From: UBA7332 sp051652645
GTDB lineage: Bacteria > Bacteroidota > Bacteroidia > Bacteroidales > UBA7332
Assembly (NCBI GenBank): GCA_051652645.1
Contig: JBOFUP010000003.1
Coordinates: 1 to 64,000 of the forward strand
Reading direction: 5' to 3'
DNA length: 64,000 nt
Shown here: piece after piece, positions 7,642 through 16,720 of the stretch
Layout: every line of letters starts with the position of its first letter
Position numbering within the stretch: position 1 is the first letter of the stretch
Position numbers and translations under genes: made by a program
The notes under the pieces: model-generated
Seen by the model: the letters and a program-made list of their open reading frames with translations, nothing else
Told to the model about the DNA's origin: nothing
The model's database searches: none

Positions 7642-9306
7642 ATGATCAAATCACTATATATTCGCAACTATGCCCTGATAGATAGTCTCGAGATTAACTT
7701 CGAATCCGGTTTTACCTCCATAACGGGTGAGACTGGAGCAGGGAAGTCTATAATTCTAGGGGCTTTATCTCTGATTCTAGGTCAAAGAGCAGAGTCTAAA
7801 TATATAAAGAATAATGATAGCAAGACAGTCATCGAGGGGTGTTTTGATCTCTCTGCATACGATGTTGAGATATTCTTTCAGGAGAATCAAATAGAATATG
7901 ATTCTAAATCATCTATTCTTAGAAGAGAGTTGCTACCTTCTGGAAAGAGTAGGGCATTCATTAATGACACGCCCGTGACTCTCGTACAGCTAAGGACTCT
8001 TGCTTCCACTCTTATTGATATTCACTCTCAACACCAAAACCTACTTCTCTCGGACCCTATGTATCAACTAAGAGTTGTTGATACTTTAGCTGGTAGCAGA
8101 AATACTCTCAAAGCTTACAAGCAGGAGTATAAGAAATATAGGCTAATGCTAAGAGAGTTTAAGTTGTTAACAGAACAAGTTGCAAAAAGTCGTCAAGAAG
8201 AGGACTATTTACGTTTTCAGTTTAACCAACTGCAAGAGGCCTCTTTGAGAGAGGGTGAACAAGAGCAGGTCGAGAATGAATTACAGATGTTGACTCATGC
8301 AGAGGAACTAAAATCAGCTCTTTATAAGATATCACAGATATTATCAACTGAGGAGTATGGTATACTATCGCCTCTAAAAGAGGCTCTAAATAGCTCCTCT
8401 AGCATAGAGAGGATATATCCAAAAGCGAAAGAGCTATCAGAAAGGTTGCAAAGTAACCTTATAGATCTGAAGGATATTTCAGCGGAAGCAGATTCGCAGG
8501 CCGAAGATATGGAGTTTGATCCAGCTAGGCAACAGCTACTACAAGAGAGAATAAATCTAATATACACGCTTGAACAGAAACATCATGTTAAGAGTGTAGA
8601 GGAATTATTAGCTATTCATAGTGATCTAGAGCAAAGACTATCAGCCATTGATAACTATGATCAAAAGTTGAATGAACTTGAGAAATCTGTTCACTTACAA
8701 AAGGAGGTGCTCCTTTCGATAGGAGGTGAACTTTCTTCACTACGAACAATCTCCGGCATAGATATAGCCAATAAACTTGTAGAGAGGGTCTCACTGCTAG
8801 GTATGCCAAATACTCAGATCAAACTTCAATTCACACCCAAAGAGGAGCCAGACGAGAATGGTCTAGAGTCCGTGGAGTTTCTTTTTACAGCTAATAGTAA
8901 TAGTCCACTTCTACCTATAGCAGAGGTTGCCTCAGGAGGTGAAATATCTAGGGTAATGCTTAGTATAAAAGCAATTATAGCTGGTGTAACAGCACTCCCA
9001 ACAATAATTTTTGATGAGATTGACACTGGAGTAAGTGGTGAAATTTCAGATAAAATGGGAGATATTATGGTAGAGATGTCCAAGCATATGCAAGTTATGT
9101 CCATAACACACCTACCACAAGTAGCAGCCAAAGGTGCAACACAGTTGAAAGTCTTTAAAATAGATGATGGCGAGACTACAGTAACAAATCTTGTACAACT
9201 AAGTATGCAAGAACGAGTAGAGGAGATAGCGCGAATGCTTAGTGGTGCAACTATCACCGAATCAGCTCTTAGTCATGCAAGAGAGATGTTAAGTAAAAAC
9301 AATTAA
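7642..9306 (+). CDS. recN: DNA repair protein RecN
   Basis: SMC-like ATPase acting in double-strand break repair. 554 residues, the family norm. The Walker A motif GETGAGKS lies at about 29-36. Two coiled-coil arms span about 150-400, and the C-terminal half of the ATPase carries the ABC signature ASGGEISRVML at about 433-443, with Walker B IIFDEIDTGVSG after it. The gene follows DUF4835 by about 30 nt and is probably co-transcribed with coaBC. Nothing unusual is seen. Confidence 0.97.
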   Translation: MIKSLYIRNYALIDSLEINFESGFTSITGETGAGKSIILGALSLILGQRAESKYIKNNDSKTVIEGCFDLSAYDVEIFFQENQIEYDSKSSILRRELLPSGKSRAFINDTPVTLVQLRTLASTLIDIHSQHQNLLLSDPMYQLRVVDTLAGSRNTLKAYKQEYKKYRLMLREFKLLTEQVAKSRQEEDYLRFQFNQLQEASLREGEQEQVENELQMLTHAEELKSALYKISQILSTEEYGILSPLKEALNSSSSIERIYPKAKELSERLQSNLIDLKDISAEADSQAEDMEFDPARQQLLQERINLIYTLEQKHHVKSVEELLAIHSDLEQRLSAIDNYDQKLNELEKSVHLQKEVLLSIGGELSSLRTISGIDIANKLVERVSLLGMPNTQIKLQFTPKEEPDENGLESVEFLFTANSNSPLLPIAEVASGGEISRVMLSIKAIIAGVTALPTIIFDEIDTGVSGEISDKMGDIMVEMSKHMQVMSITHLPQVAAKGATQLKVFKIDDGETTVTNLVQLSMQERVEEIARMLSGATITESALSHAREMLSKNN

Positions 9307-9314
9307 TATATAGT

Positions 9315-9328
9315 GCGGCATATGCCGC
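9315..9328. promoter_or_regulatory. 14-bp perfect palindrome before rlmB
   Basis: GCGGCATATGCCGC ends 12 nt before the rlmB ATG. It could fold as a GC-rich stem with an ATAT loop in the mRNA or act as a dimeric protein site; no regulator is identified. Confidence 0.4.
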
Positions 9329-9340
9329 CAATAACCAATT

Positions 9341-10144
9341 ATGGAAAAAAATGAAGTAGTTTTCGGCATACGTGCCGTAATAGAGGCTATCAACGCAGGT
9401 AAAGAAATTGATAAGATCCTATGTAAGCGCGACATGGAGAGTGCAATTGCTAAGGAGCTATTTGCCGCATTAAAGGGCACTGACATATTGGTACAAAGAG
9501 TTCCACAGGAACGTCTTAACCGTATAACAATGAAAAATCACCAAGGGGTTATTGCTTTTATATCTCCTGTGACTTATGAGAAGCTTGAACAGATTGTTCC
9601 TTTTCTTTATGAAGAGGGAAAGAACCCAATGGTTGTTCTTCTTGATGGTTTGACAGATGTAAGAAACTTTGGTGCTATTGCAAGAACTTGTGAGTGTGCT
9701 GGTGTTGATGCTATTGTTATTCCTCAGAAAAATAGCGTATCTATTAACTCAGATGCAATCAAGACTTCTGCAGGAGCATTGATGCGTATACCAGTTTGTC
9801 GTGAGAGCTCTATTAAGCAGGCTATTATGTATCTACAACAATCGGGATATATGGTTGTTGCAGCTACAGAGAAAGGTACTAAGAACTACACTCAAGCGGA
9901 CTACTCTGGTCCTGTTGCTATTGTGATGGGTGGTGAAGATTTCGGTATCTCTACAGATTCTCTAAGACAGTGTGATGAGATGGTTACTATACCTCAATTT
10001 GGGGAGATTGGCTCTCTTAACGTGTCTGTTGCTGCGGGTGTATTAGTGTATGAAGCAGTGCGTCAACGTACCGACTTTACAGAGCTTCCAGAGCTTGTTG
10101 AAACAGAAAGTATGGATACAATAGATCCTATCGAAACATTATAA
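9341..10144 (+). CDS. rlmB: 23S rRNA 2'-O-methyltransferase, TrmH/RlmB family
   Basis: SPOUT-class RNA methyltransferase, probably methylating the 2'-O of a guanosine in 23S rRNA. 267 residues. The N-terminal substrate-binding domain (about 1-85) precedes the knotted SPOUT domain with the three usual motifs: NFGAIARTCECAG at about 107-119, VMGGEDFGIS at about 192-201, and IPQFGEIGSLNVSVAAGV at about 217-234. A tail of about 25 acidic residues (ELPELVETESMD) is extra. RlmB is the best family member; other TrmH-type targets are possible. Confidence 0.88.
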   Translation: MEKNEVVFGIRAVIEAINAGKEIDKILCKRDMESAIAKELFAALKGTDILVQRVPQERLNRITMKNHQGVIAFISPVTYEKLEQIVPFLYEEGKNPMVVLLDGLTDVRNFGAIARTCECAGVDAIVIPQKNSVSINSDAIKTSAGALMRIPVCRESSIKQAIMYLQQSGYMVVAATEKGTKNYTQADYSGPVAIVMGGEDFGISTDSLRQCDEMVTIPQFGEIGSLNVSVAAGVLVYEAVRQRTDFTELPELVETESMDTIDPIETL

Positions 10145-10167
10145 ACTAAACAAAATCTACTACAAAA

Positions 10168-10548
10168 ATGGAGAAGAAAGTAATCTCTTCGGCAAATGCC
10201 CCAGCTGCTATCGGCCCTTATAGCCAAGCTATTCAAACTGGAAACCTTCTATTTGTTTCTGGTCAACTTCCAATTGATCCTGCTACAGGGGAATTTGCAG
10301 AAGGTGGTATCAAGGAGCAAACAGAACAGTCATTCCGTAACATTAAGGCTATTCTTGCAGAAGCAGGAGCTACAACAGAGAACATCGTTAAGACGCTAGT
10401 TCTTTTGTCTGATATGGCTGATTTTGCTGCAATGAATGAAGTATATACTGCACAATTCGACGGCACTTTCCCTGCTCGCTCGGCTTTTGCTGTAAAGACT
10501 CTTCCAAAGAATGCTTTGGTTGAAATAGAAGTTATTGCTGCACTATAA
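10168..10548 (+). CDS. ridA: Enamine/imine deaminase RidA
   Basis: YjgF/YER057c/UK114 family protein that hydrolyses reactive 2-aminoacrylate and related imines made by PLP enzymes. 126 residues, exactly the family length. The catalytic arginine is R104 in FPARSAF, and the final VEIEVIAAL strand carries the conserved glutamate. It lies 23 nt after rlmB, likely in the same transcript, and a strong terminator follows. Confidence 0.95.
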   Translation: MEKKVISSANAPAAIGPYSQAIQTGNLLFVSGQLPIDPATGEFAEGGIKEQTEQSFRNIKAILAEAGATTENIVKTLVLLSDMADFAAMNEVYTAQFDGTFPARSAFAVKTLPKNALVEIEVIAAL

Positions 10549-10568
10549 TCTTGTTTATAGAAAATAGT

Positions 10569-10609
10569 AAATGGAGAGGATTAGTCTTAAAGACTTATCC
10601 TCTCCATTT
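10569..10609 (+). terminator. Terminator after ridA
   Basis: About 20-bp arms with one mismatch (AAATGGAGAGGAT... / ...ATCCTCTCCATTT), ending in T residues. Confidence 0.85.
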
Positions 10610-10928
10610 TTTATCTATTGACCATCCCTCCTTTTCAATAACTCCAAGATATGTTGCGGTAACCTCTATAATAGATATACTTACCTATACGAGTTGAATC
10701 CGAATAATAAAGGCATATTAGCTAGAGTTTATTAACATGCAAGGGTTAATAAACCTAATTATCAGAAATATGACAGAGGTAGATAGGGGTTTTATTCTCA
10801 TTTTGCACCTCCTTATAAAGAGGAGTAATACCTAACTGATAGACAAAATAATTTCCCTTCATGCTATTGTATACTTATTAATAATGAGTAGCAATAAGCC
10901 AAATGATAAAAGTCAAATTAAATATCTT
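10610..10928. other. Gene-free stretch between ridA and the VOC gene
   Basis: No supported gene. It holds a 10-bp perfect inverted repeat, GTTTATTAAC (10727-10736) and GTTAATAAAC (10745-10754), separated by 8 nt, and a short CTCCTTATAAAGAGGAG hairpin near 10808. Either could end the leftward VOC transcript. Confidence 0.5.
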
Positions 10929-11312
10929 TTATTTCATAGAGTGTAGTCCAAAGGTATTTCCTTCAGTATCCATACATACAGAGCAAAAGCCAAATTCCCC
11001 TATTGAAAATTTAGGTTGAATGATTTTACCACCAGCTGTTTCAACACGGCTTTGTTCCAAGCCGCAATCTTCACATTGAAAGTATACCATTGTACTATTG
11101 CCTCCAGCTTTTATGCCATCTACTTTTACCAAAGACCCCGAAGCATTAGGAGCTTCCATGTCTTCTGCCCAAGGAAAAGTCACCATTGTTATCTTGGCAT
11201 CTTGTGTTTGAAGTGGCATCATCTTTAGGTTTAATACAGATTCATAAAAGTTTTGAGCACGATTCATGTCATCTACATAAATCTCGAACCAGTCTACTAC
11301 ATTAGATTTCAT
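10929..11312 (-). CDS. VOC (glyoxalase/bleomycin-resistance superfamily) protein
   Basis: 127-residue protein of the vicinal oxygen chelate fold. Two beta-alpha-beta-beta-beta modules can be read: the first starts at VDWFEIYVDDMNRAQNFYESVL, the second at TMVYFQCEDCGLEQSRVETAGGKI and ends with MDTEGNTFGLHSMK. The C-terminal E-G-N-x-F-G-L-H segment is typical of uncharacterised VOC proteins. Substrate unknown. The DUF1398 gene lies 67 nt upstream on the same strand, so the two may form an operon. Confidence 0.85.
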   Translation of the reverse strand: MKSNVVDWFEIYVDDMNRAQNFYESVLNLKMMPLQTQDAKITMVTFPWAEDMEAPNASGSLVKVDGIKAGGNSTMVYFQCEDCGLEQSRVETAGGKIIQPKFSIGEFGFCSVCMDTEGNTFGLHSMK

Positions 11313-11379
11313 ACCGATAATATTAAATGTTGTTAGTACTTAAGATTGATTTCGTGATCAAGTGGCCCAAGAAGTTAAA

Positions 11380-11790
11380 TTATATACTTGGAATACTTTC
11401 CTTTAAAACCTCTTTTCCAGTTTTGTCATAGTAGATACAGCTCATAGTTAGGAGATTCACTACCCATTTCTCAATTCCTGTTTGAGCACAGTGAGTACAA
11501 AATGTATGGTAATCTGTTTCTCCTTTTTGGTGAATTTTCAAACAATCAATGAACTTCTCTTTATCTACTTTATCAGTTATTGATAGTTCTGCATACTTAG
11601 GTTTAGAAGACATCTGATAATTATCTTTTCCAAAATAGACTGTATGGCTGTCTTTTACCCAAGTTTCAAAAGAGATAACACCCATCTGCTTTATCTCGCT
11701 TATGTATTTGGGAAAATCAGCTCCAGATTTTACCCTATCGTGTGACTTCTCAATTTGGTCTGTTGTGAACTTGTTGTATTCCCTTGGCAT
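11380..11790 (-). CDS. DUF1398 family protein
   Basis: 136-residue cytoplasmic protein that I recognise as DUF1398 (YbcV-like). The family start, F-T-x-x-Q-I-x-x-x-H-x-x-V-K-S-G-A-D-F-P-x-Y-I, appears at about residues 7-31, and the body has the W-V-x-D-x-x-x-x-Y segment and the YHTFCTHCAQTGIEKWVV region near 95-112. The function of the family is not established. The sequence before F8 (MPREYNK) is a short extension; a start further in is possible. It is divergent from the dehydrogenase gene at 12224. Confidence 0.82.
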   Translation of the reverse strand: MPREYNKFTTDQIEKSHDRVKSGADFPKYISEIKQMGVISFETWVKDSHTVYFGKDNYQMSSKPKYAELSITDKVDKEKFIDCLKIHQKGETDYHTFCTHCAQTGIEKWVVNLLTMSCIYYDKTGKEVLKESIPSI

Positions 11791-12223
11791 AAGCTCTTAT
11801 GAGTTTTAATAAAGTATTATTAGTTACTAAACAATCAAGCTAGTATTATGTTTCAGACTTCTAAACCATAAAGATTTAAGTATGTAAAGAAGGAGGGAAT
11901 TAATAAGCTGTCTTTTTATGTTTTACAATAAACTTTTGCCCTATCTTTTAACGTATGTTTAATCGCTTCTTAAATTATAACTTTCGGCTATGCGCTTAAC
12001 CTATACGTTGGGTCGATCTATTTGTTGAAATACATATTGAGACAATTTACGTCTTAGTATAGTTGTCGCTATAAAATGAGTATATGTTACCTATTATTGA
12101 TCTTGTAAGTAATGGCTATACATAGTATTAAATATACTATCCAATAGTAAGTAAAGAACATTTATTTGAAGCGATTTGTTATAGTGTCATACATTCAAAC
12201 AACAAGTTTTATACATTACGATC
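11791..12223. other. Divergent intergenic region (433 bp)
   Basis: No gene supported on either strand. The promoters of DUF1398 (leftward) and of the exported dehydrogenase (rightward) must lie here. A possible rightward promoter is TTTG at 12165-12168 with a 21-nt spacer to TACATTCA at 12190-12197, a poor -7 match. Confidence 0.45.
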
Positions 12224-13291
12224 ATGAAAATTTCAAACATTCGCAGCGGGATAATCATTGCATCTAGTTTTGTTCTTCTAGCAGCAGGAACATCAGATCT
12301 ATTAGCACAGAAGAAATCCAAGGCTAAGGCTATAGTTAAAGAAGTTGTTGCACCAGTTCAGGAATATAAACTTCCGACTCTTTCTGCTGAGTATTATAAT
12401 AAAAAGAATGATATCAAACCTATCGATTCAATCTACTATGCACCAGATCGATTCAAGGATAGAGTGATTATCATTACAGGTGCAGCTAGAGGTATTGGTA
12501 GAGCGACTGCTATTCGTGCCGCTAAAGAGGGTGCAAAGGTTGTTATTGCAGACTGGCTTGCTAAAGAGGGTGAGAATACAGCTGCTACGATAAGAAGTAT
12601 GGGAGGTGATGCAATATTTGTAAAGACTGACATACGTAGTACTGCCGATTGCTATAATATGGTTGAGCAGGCAGTAGCTAAGTATGGAAGAGTTGATGCA
12701 GCAGTTCTAAATGCTGGTATTATGGATGGAGCAAATTCAGCCGATACTCTAGACTATGATAATAACCAAAATATACTTCCAATAGCTATAGATAGAGCAA
12801 CAGACGAGTATTGGGACAATGTTATAGCAGTAAACGCTACAGGTACATTCAAATCACTTAGATCTGTTCTTCATCAGATGATGAAACAAGGCAACGGTGG
12901 TGCAATAGTAAATGTAGGATCAATTGCTGCAATGACAGGACTATCAGGAAACCCAGCTTATGTAGCTAGCAAGCATGCAGTAACAGGGCTTACACGCAAT
13001 GCAGCCGTTGACTATGCCCCATATGGTATTAGAGTAAACTCTGTAAACATGGCAGCTACATCAACACCAATGACAGATAGAGCATTTGAGTTCGTGATGG
13101 AATCTCGCAAGCGTGGAGTAGTTGGTATGGGTGGTGCGAAAACACTAAGTCTGCTAGCAATGAATGACAGCAAGGACCGCATGGCTACACCTTGGGAACA
13201 AGCCTCAATGATACTATTCCTAATCTCAGATGAAGCATCAAATTTCACAGGTGGTATTTATGCTACCGATGGAGGATGGACTGCATATTAA
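12224..13291 (+). CDS. Exported short-chain dehydrogenase/reductase
   Basis: 355-residue classical SDR oxidoreductase with an unusual N-terminal extension of about 75 residues. Residues 1-28 look like a Sec signal peptide (hydrophobic IIIASSFVLLAAGTSDLLA, then QKKSKAK), followed by a lysine-rich linker. The SDR fold starts at about 79: TGAARGIG cofactor motif at 85-92, D110 after the second strand (favouring NAD over NADP), NAG at 153-155, S213, and Y226-x3-K230 as the catalytic set. The C-terminal GGIYATDGGWTAY is typical. Catalysis looks intact. Substrate unknown. The porin gene follows by 29 nt, suggesting joint expression. Confidence 0.85.
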   Translation: MKISNIRSGIIIASSFVLLAAGTSDLLAQKKSKAKAIVKEVVAPVQEYKLPTLSAEYYNKKNDIKPIDSIYYAPDRFKDRVIIITGAARGIGRATAIRAAKEGAKVVIADWLAKEGENTAATIRSMGGDAIFVKTDIRSTADCYNMVEQAVAKYGRVDAAVLNAGIMDGANSADTLDYDNNQNILPIAIDRATDEYWDNVIAVNATGTFKSLRSVLHQMMKQGNGGAIVNVGSIAAMTGLSGNPAYVASKHAVTGLTRNAAVDYAPYGIRVNSVNMAATSTPMTDRAFEFVMESRKRGVVGMGGAKTLSLLAMNDSKDRMATPWEQASMILFLISDEASNFTGGIYATDGGWTAY

Positions 13292-13320
13292 TTAGATTTA
13301 TACTGAAATAATTGAGAGCC

Positions 13321-15042
13321 ATGAGATCTAGACTATTTGGATGGCTGTTGGTGATTACTATCTCTATTGTATCTCTGCCATTGGCAAATGCACAAGAGAG
13401 TGGCTCATTCTACGAGGGTGAGCCGATTCACGCCATTTACTATGAATTCAGCAACCTTCCAACAAACAAGAATGAGGCTAATAACTTCCAAGTAAAAGTT
13501 AGGAAAGAGTTTAAAGTATATCCTCAAATGACGATGAGGATATTGATGCTAGATGCTTATCTCGGTAAAGTTAAACTTATTCCAGAGGTTGGTGAAGCTT
13601 CCTATGAGATCCGACCCTCTGCTACTGGTGGTATAGATCTATACATTAGGGTTAATTTTAGCGATAAGCCTATAGATGCTAGATCCAAAAGTGGCCTATT
13701 GACTGGTGCTAAAAAAGACTTTCCTCAGCTATATCTAGATAATAAATCACTACTAACAATGCGTATATCAGCTTCAGAGATGATATATGCTAACCACAAC
13801 ACATGGTATGGTAGGCCAGAGCTGATGACAAATAGTAATCCTCTAGCAACCCATCCATCAGGGAAAGGGATGCAAGGATGGGTAGAAGGATGGGTATCGG
13901 CAGGTATTTATGGTATAACACCTATATCCACCAAGCATAATCTTTATACCTATGCAGGGGCAAGCTATATAATAAGTGCATCTGCAGGTAATGAGATATT
14001 CACCAATAGATCGAGAGTGTTTGGAGGAGTTGAGGATGCGTACATAGGTATAGTTGGAGCAAAGACAACTAATGTTGGTAATAATCTGCTGTACAACATC
14101 TCATTTGGTAGACAGCAATTCTCAATAGGTTCAGGCTTTATTATCCGAAATACCGCAAGTAATGGAGATAATAGAGCGGCACTTCAGCTTAATCCACGAT
14201 GGGCTGCAGACTATCTTGCTTTAGGAACACTTAAGTATAATAATCTTATATTACAGCTTTTCCAGTTAAAGCCAGACGAACTACCAATCATAGACTCCAA
14301 GACTATCATACGAGGAGCTAACTTTGAGTGGGGAGGAAACTATGCCAGATTATTAGGATTGACATATTTGAACATACCAAAATCGGAAGGTAAGTACTAC
14401 ACACCAACGGGAGGAGTACTTCAAAGAGAGGGTCTTTCAGTGTTCAATGCAAGACTTTATGGCAATAATACACCAGGTAAGGCTGGAATATTCTATAAGG
14501 CTGAGTTTGCATATCAAACAAACTGCAACCATAAGATGAGAGCTTATGCAGGATTTGGTGAGATAGGCTGGAGTTTTGCTAACACCCCCACAACACCTGT
14601 TCTAAGTTACAGATATGCACATTTCACTGGAGATGATCCCGATACAGAAGCCTACGAAAGATGGGATCCTCTTTTGAGTGGTGGCAATGGTGAGGAGTGG
14701 GTACTAGGAGCAAACCACTTCAAGATTGTTCAGAATAGTAACATGAATGCTCATAGGCTACAGCTAAACTTTAGACCAACACGAAAGACAGAGTTCGTAC
14801 CTCAGATATTATATTTCTATGCAGATGAGAAGAATAATATCTCTGGTAATCCAGCACTTTCTTATATGCCACACAGAGAGTATGGCTATGAGGTTAACTT
14901 GACAGCAAAATATTTCCACTCCAGAAGATGGTATGTTCATGGTCACATAGCATATACAATTCCAGGATATGGTGTGCGTAAAGCTTTAGGTGATACCTCT
15001 CCATGGTTGAGTTTGATGGCATTTGTACGCTATTCTCTATAA
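13321..15042 (+). CDS. Alginate-export-type outer membrane beta-barrel protein
   Basis: 573-residue predicted outer-membrane barrel. A signal peptide covers about residues 1-25 (ending PLANAQ). The body has alternating aromatic beta strands and ends in a strand finishing AFVRYSL. The segment YRYAHFTGDDPDTEAYERWDPLLSGG at about 440-465 is what I know from alginate-export (AlgE-like) barrels. AlgE family members elsewhere export anionic polysaccharide, but no alginate synthesis genes are near, so a porin for another anionic solute is equally likely. I take ATG 13321 over the in-frame TTG at 13312. It follows the exported dehydrogenase closely. Confidence 0.75.
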   Translation: MRSRLFGWLLVITISIVSLPLANAQESGSFYEGEPIHAIYYEFSNLPTNKNEANNFQVKVRKEFKVYPQMTMRILMLDAYLGKVKLIPEVGEASYEIRPSATGGIDLYIRVNFSDKPIDARSKSGLLTGAKKDFPQLYLDNKSLLTMRISASEMIYANHNTWYGRPELMTNSNPLATHPSGKGMQGWVEGWVSAGIYGITPISTKHNLYTYAGASYIISASAGNEIFTNRSRVFGGVEDAYIGIVGAKTTNVGNNLLYNISFGRQQFSIGSGFIIRNTASNGDNRAALQLNPRWAADYLALGTLKYNNLILQLFQLKPDELPIIDSKTIIRGANFEWGGNYARLLGLTYLNIPKSEGKYYTPTGGVLQREGLSVFNARLYGNNTPGKAGIFYKAEFAYQTNCNHKMRAYAGFGEIGWSFANTPTTPVLSYRYAHFTGDDPDTEAYERWDPLLSGGNGEEWVLGANHFKIVQNSNMNAHRLQLNFRPTRKTEFVPQILYFYADEKNNISGNPALSYMPHREYGYEVNLTAKYFHSRRWYVHGHIAYTIPGYGVRKALGDTSPWLSLMAFVRYSL

Positions 15043-15098
15043 ACAATATTGATAGTAAATGTAATTAACTAAGAGACTTAACTTCCTATTCTTTTTTA

Positions 15099-15146
15099 TT
15101 ACCCCTATTCAGATCCTAATTATAATGAGGATCTGAATAGGGGTAA
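15099..15146. terminator. Long hairpin after the porin gene
   Basis: Perfect 19-bp arms (15099-15117 and 15128-15146) with a 10-nt loop. The T run after it is weak on both strands, so termination is probable but not certain. Confidence 0.6.
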
Positions 15147-15278
15147 ATTATTAACACCATCTTGCTCAGTCTCCTATTTGTTGGGTATAATTACCACATT
15201 AATATTGCTGTTATAATATATTCTTACTGTTTGTAATTAGAGAATGTGCAATCGATTTCGCACCCTAGGAATCTCTTA

Positions 15279-15311
15279 TTTGGCAGTTAAATAAAAAAGA
15301 TGCTATCTTTA
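15279..15311 (+). promoter_or_regulatory. Candidate promoter of the GH88/105 gene
   Basis: TTTGG at 15279-15283 and TATCTTTA at 15304-15311, with 21 nt between TTTG and the -7 box, fit the Bacteroidota promoter except for the last base. This decides the gene start: the upstream in-frame ATG at 15300 would lie inside the promoter. Confidence 0.6.
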
Positions 15312-15338
15312 TGGCACATAAACTATTTAATCAGAGAT

Positions 15339-16679
15339 ATGAAGAAAACAGTTCTATCCTTACTTGCTTTGGCCTTTACCATTAGTGCTACAGCAAAGAG
15401 TGTTAGTGATCAACTGAATCAGCCATTTTCAAATAAAGCTGTAGAGAGAGTTGCAATGAAACCATTCTTGAGTAATAAACGTGTTCAAGAGATAAAAACA
15501 GCCAAATGGGACTATGTTCCAGGGCTAGTTGCACTGAGCGTTCTGCGTACATGGGAGCAATATCCTGATAAGAGAGAGTATTATGATGCAATAAAAGCAT
15601 ATGCAGACAATTGTCTTCAAGGAGGAGACTCAATACATGTAGAGCCAAACAACATAGATGATATAGCAGCAGCTAAGATATTCGCTATCCTTTATAAAGA
15701 GGAACTAAGATTGAATAACCAAAATGATGCAGAGCGCTATAAGCGTTGCGCTGAACGTTTCCGCACACAGCTTAAATATAAACATGCAAGAATACCACAA
15801 GGATACCCAGGTGAGGGAGGATTCTATCACAAAGGAGTCTACAAAAATCAGATGTGGCTTGATGGATTATTTATGGGTGCAGCATTTTGGGGAGAGTATG
15901 AAGCAGTCTTCGCGGATAAACACACACAAGAGTATAAAGACGATTGGAGCGATATAGCCAATCAATTTATCATCATCCACAAGTACACTTACGATAAATC
16001 CAAAGGGCTTAACTATCACGCATGGTCAGCCGAACCGAAAGATCCTTCTTCATTTTGGGCAAATCAGCAAGATCCATTCTTGGGAGCTTCACCAGAGTTT
16101 TGGGGGCGTGGTATGGGATGGTACTTCGCAGCCTTAGTAGATGTACTTGAGGTTATGCCAAAGAATCATAAAGACTATAAGACCCTAGTAGAGATTACGA
16201 ATCAAGTAGCAGAAGGGTTATCACGCTATCAAGACAGCCAGAGTGGTTGTTGGTTTCAATTGATACAATACGACGGCACAGTATCTGCCGATGGAAAAGG
16301 AGACAAGGCTTCGAATGGCAAGATATATAATGTTGGAACAGCTTCAAACTATATTGAATCATCCGCTACAGCGCTCTTCAACTATGGATATTACAAAGGA
16401 ATACGCATAGGAGTATTGAGTAAAAGACGCTACATTAAAGTTGCTGATAGAGCATACAAAGGGATGATAGAGAATTTTATTGAAGAGGATCAAGAAGGGA
16501 TGCGAATCACTCGTTCTTGTGCTTCGGCAGGTTTGGGTCCAGCTAAAGACCTATCACGCACGGGAACTATCAACTACTATCTATGTGGTAAAGATATTCA
16601 CATCACACAAAACGAAGGGAAAGCTATTGGAGCATTTATATTGGCTAGCGTCGAACGCGAGAAGTTAAATCGTAAATAA
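15339..16679 (+). CDS. Exported GH88/GH105-type unsaturated glycuronyl hydrolase
   Basis: Predicted alpha/alpha-toroid hydrolase that removes an unsaturated uronic acid from oligosaccharides made by polysaccharide lyases. 446 residues from ATG 15339, with a signal peptide (about 1-20, ending TISATAK). Key sites: the NNIDDIA aspartates at D107/D108, D175 in QMWLDGLFMG, and the WGRGMGWYFAAL segment at about 256. No lipoprotein cysteine, so it is probably periplasmic. There is no SusC/SusD pair, lyase or sulfatase beside it, so the sugar substrate cannot be named. GH105 is slightly favoured over GH88. Confidence 0.83.
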   Translation: MKKTVLSLLALAFTISATAKSVSDQLNQPFSNKAVERVAMKPFLSNKRVQEIKTAKWDYVPGLVALSVLRTWEQYPDKREYYDAIKAYADNCLQGGDSIHVEPNNIDDIAAAKIFAILYKEELRLNNQNDAERYKRCAERFRTQLKYKHARIPQGYPGEGGFYHKGVYKNQMWLDGLFMGAAFWGEYEAVFADKHTQEYKDDWSDIANQFIIIHKYTYDKSKGLNYHAWSAEPKDPSSFWANQQDPFLGASPEFWGRGMGWYFAALVDVLEVMPKNHKDYKTLVEITNQVAEGLSRYQDSQSGCWFQLIQYDGTVSADGKGDKASNGKIYNVGTASNYIESSATALFNYGYYKGIRIGVLSKRRYIKVADRAYKGMIENFIEEDQEGMRITRSCASAGLGPAKDLSRTGTINYYLCGKDIHITQNEGKAIGAFILASVEREKLNRK

Positions 16680-16720
16680 GCTCATTTGATGGTCGATAGG
16701 CCTATGAATAGATAATTAAT

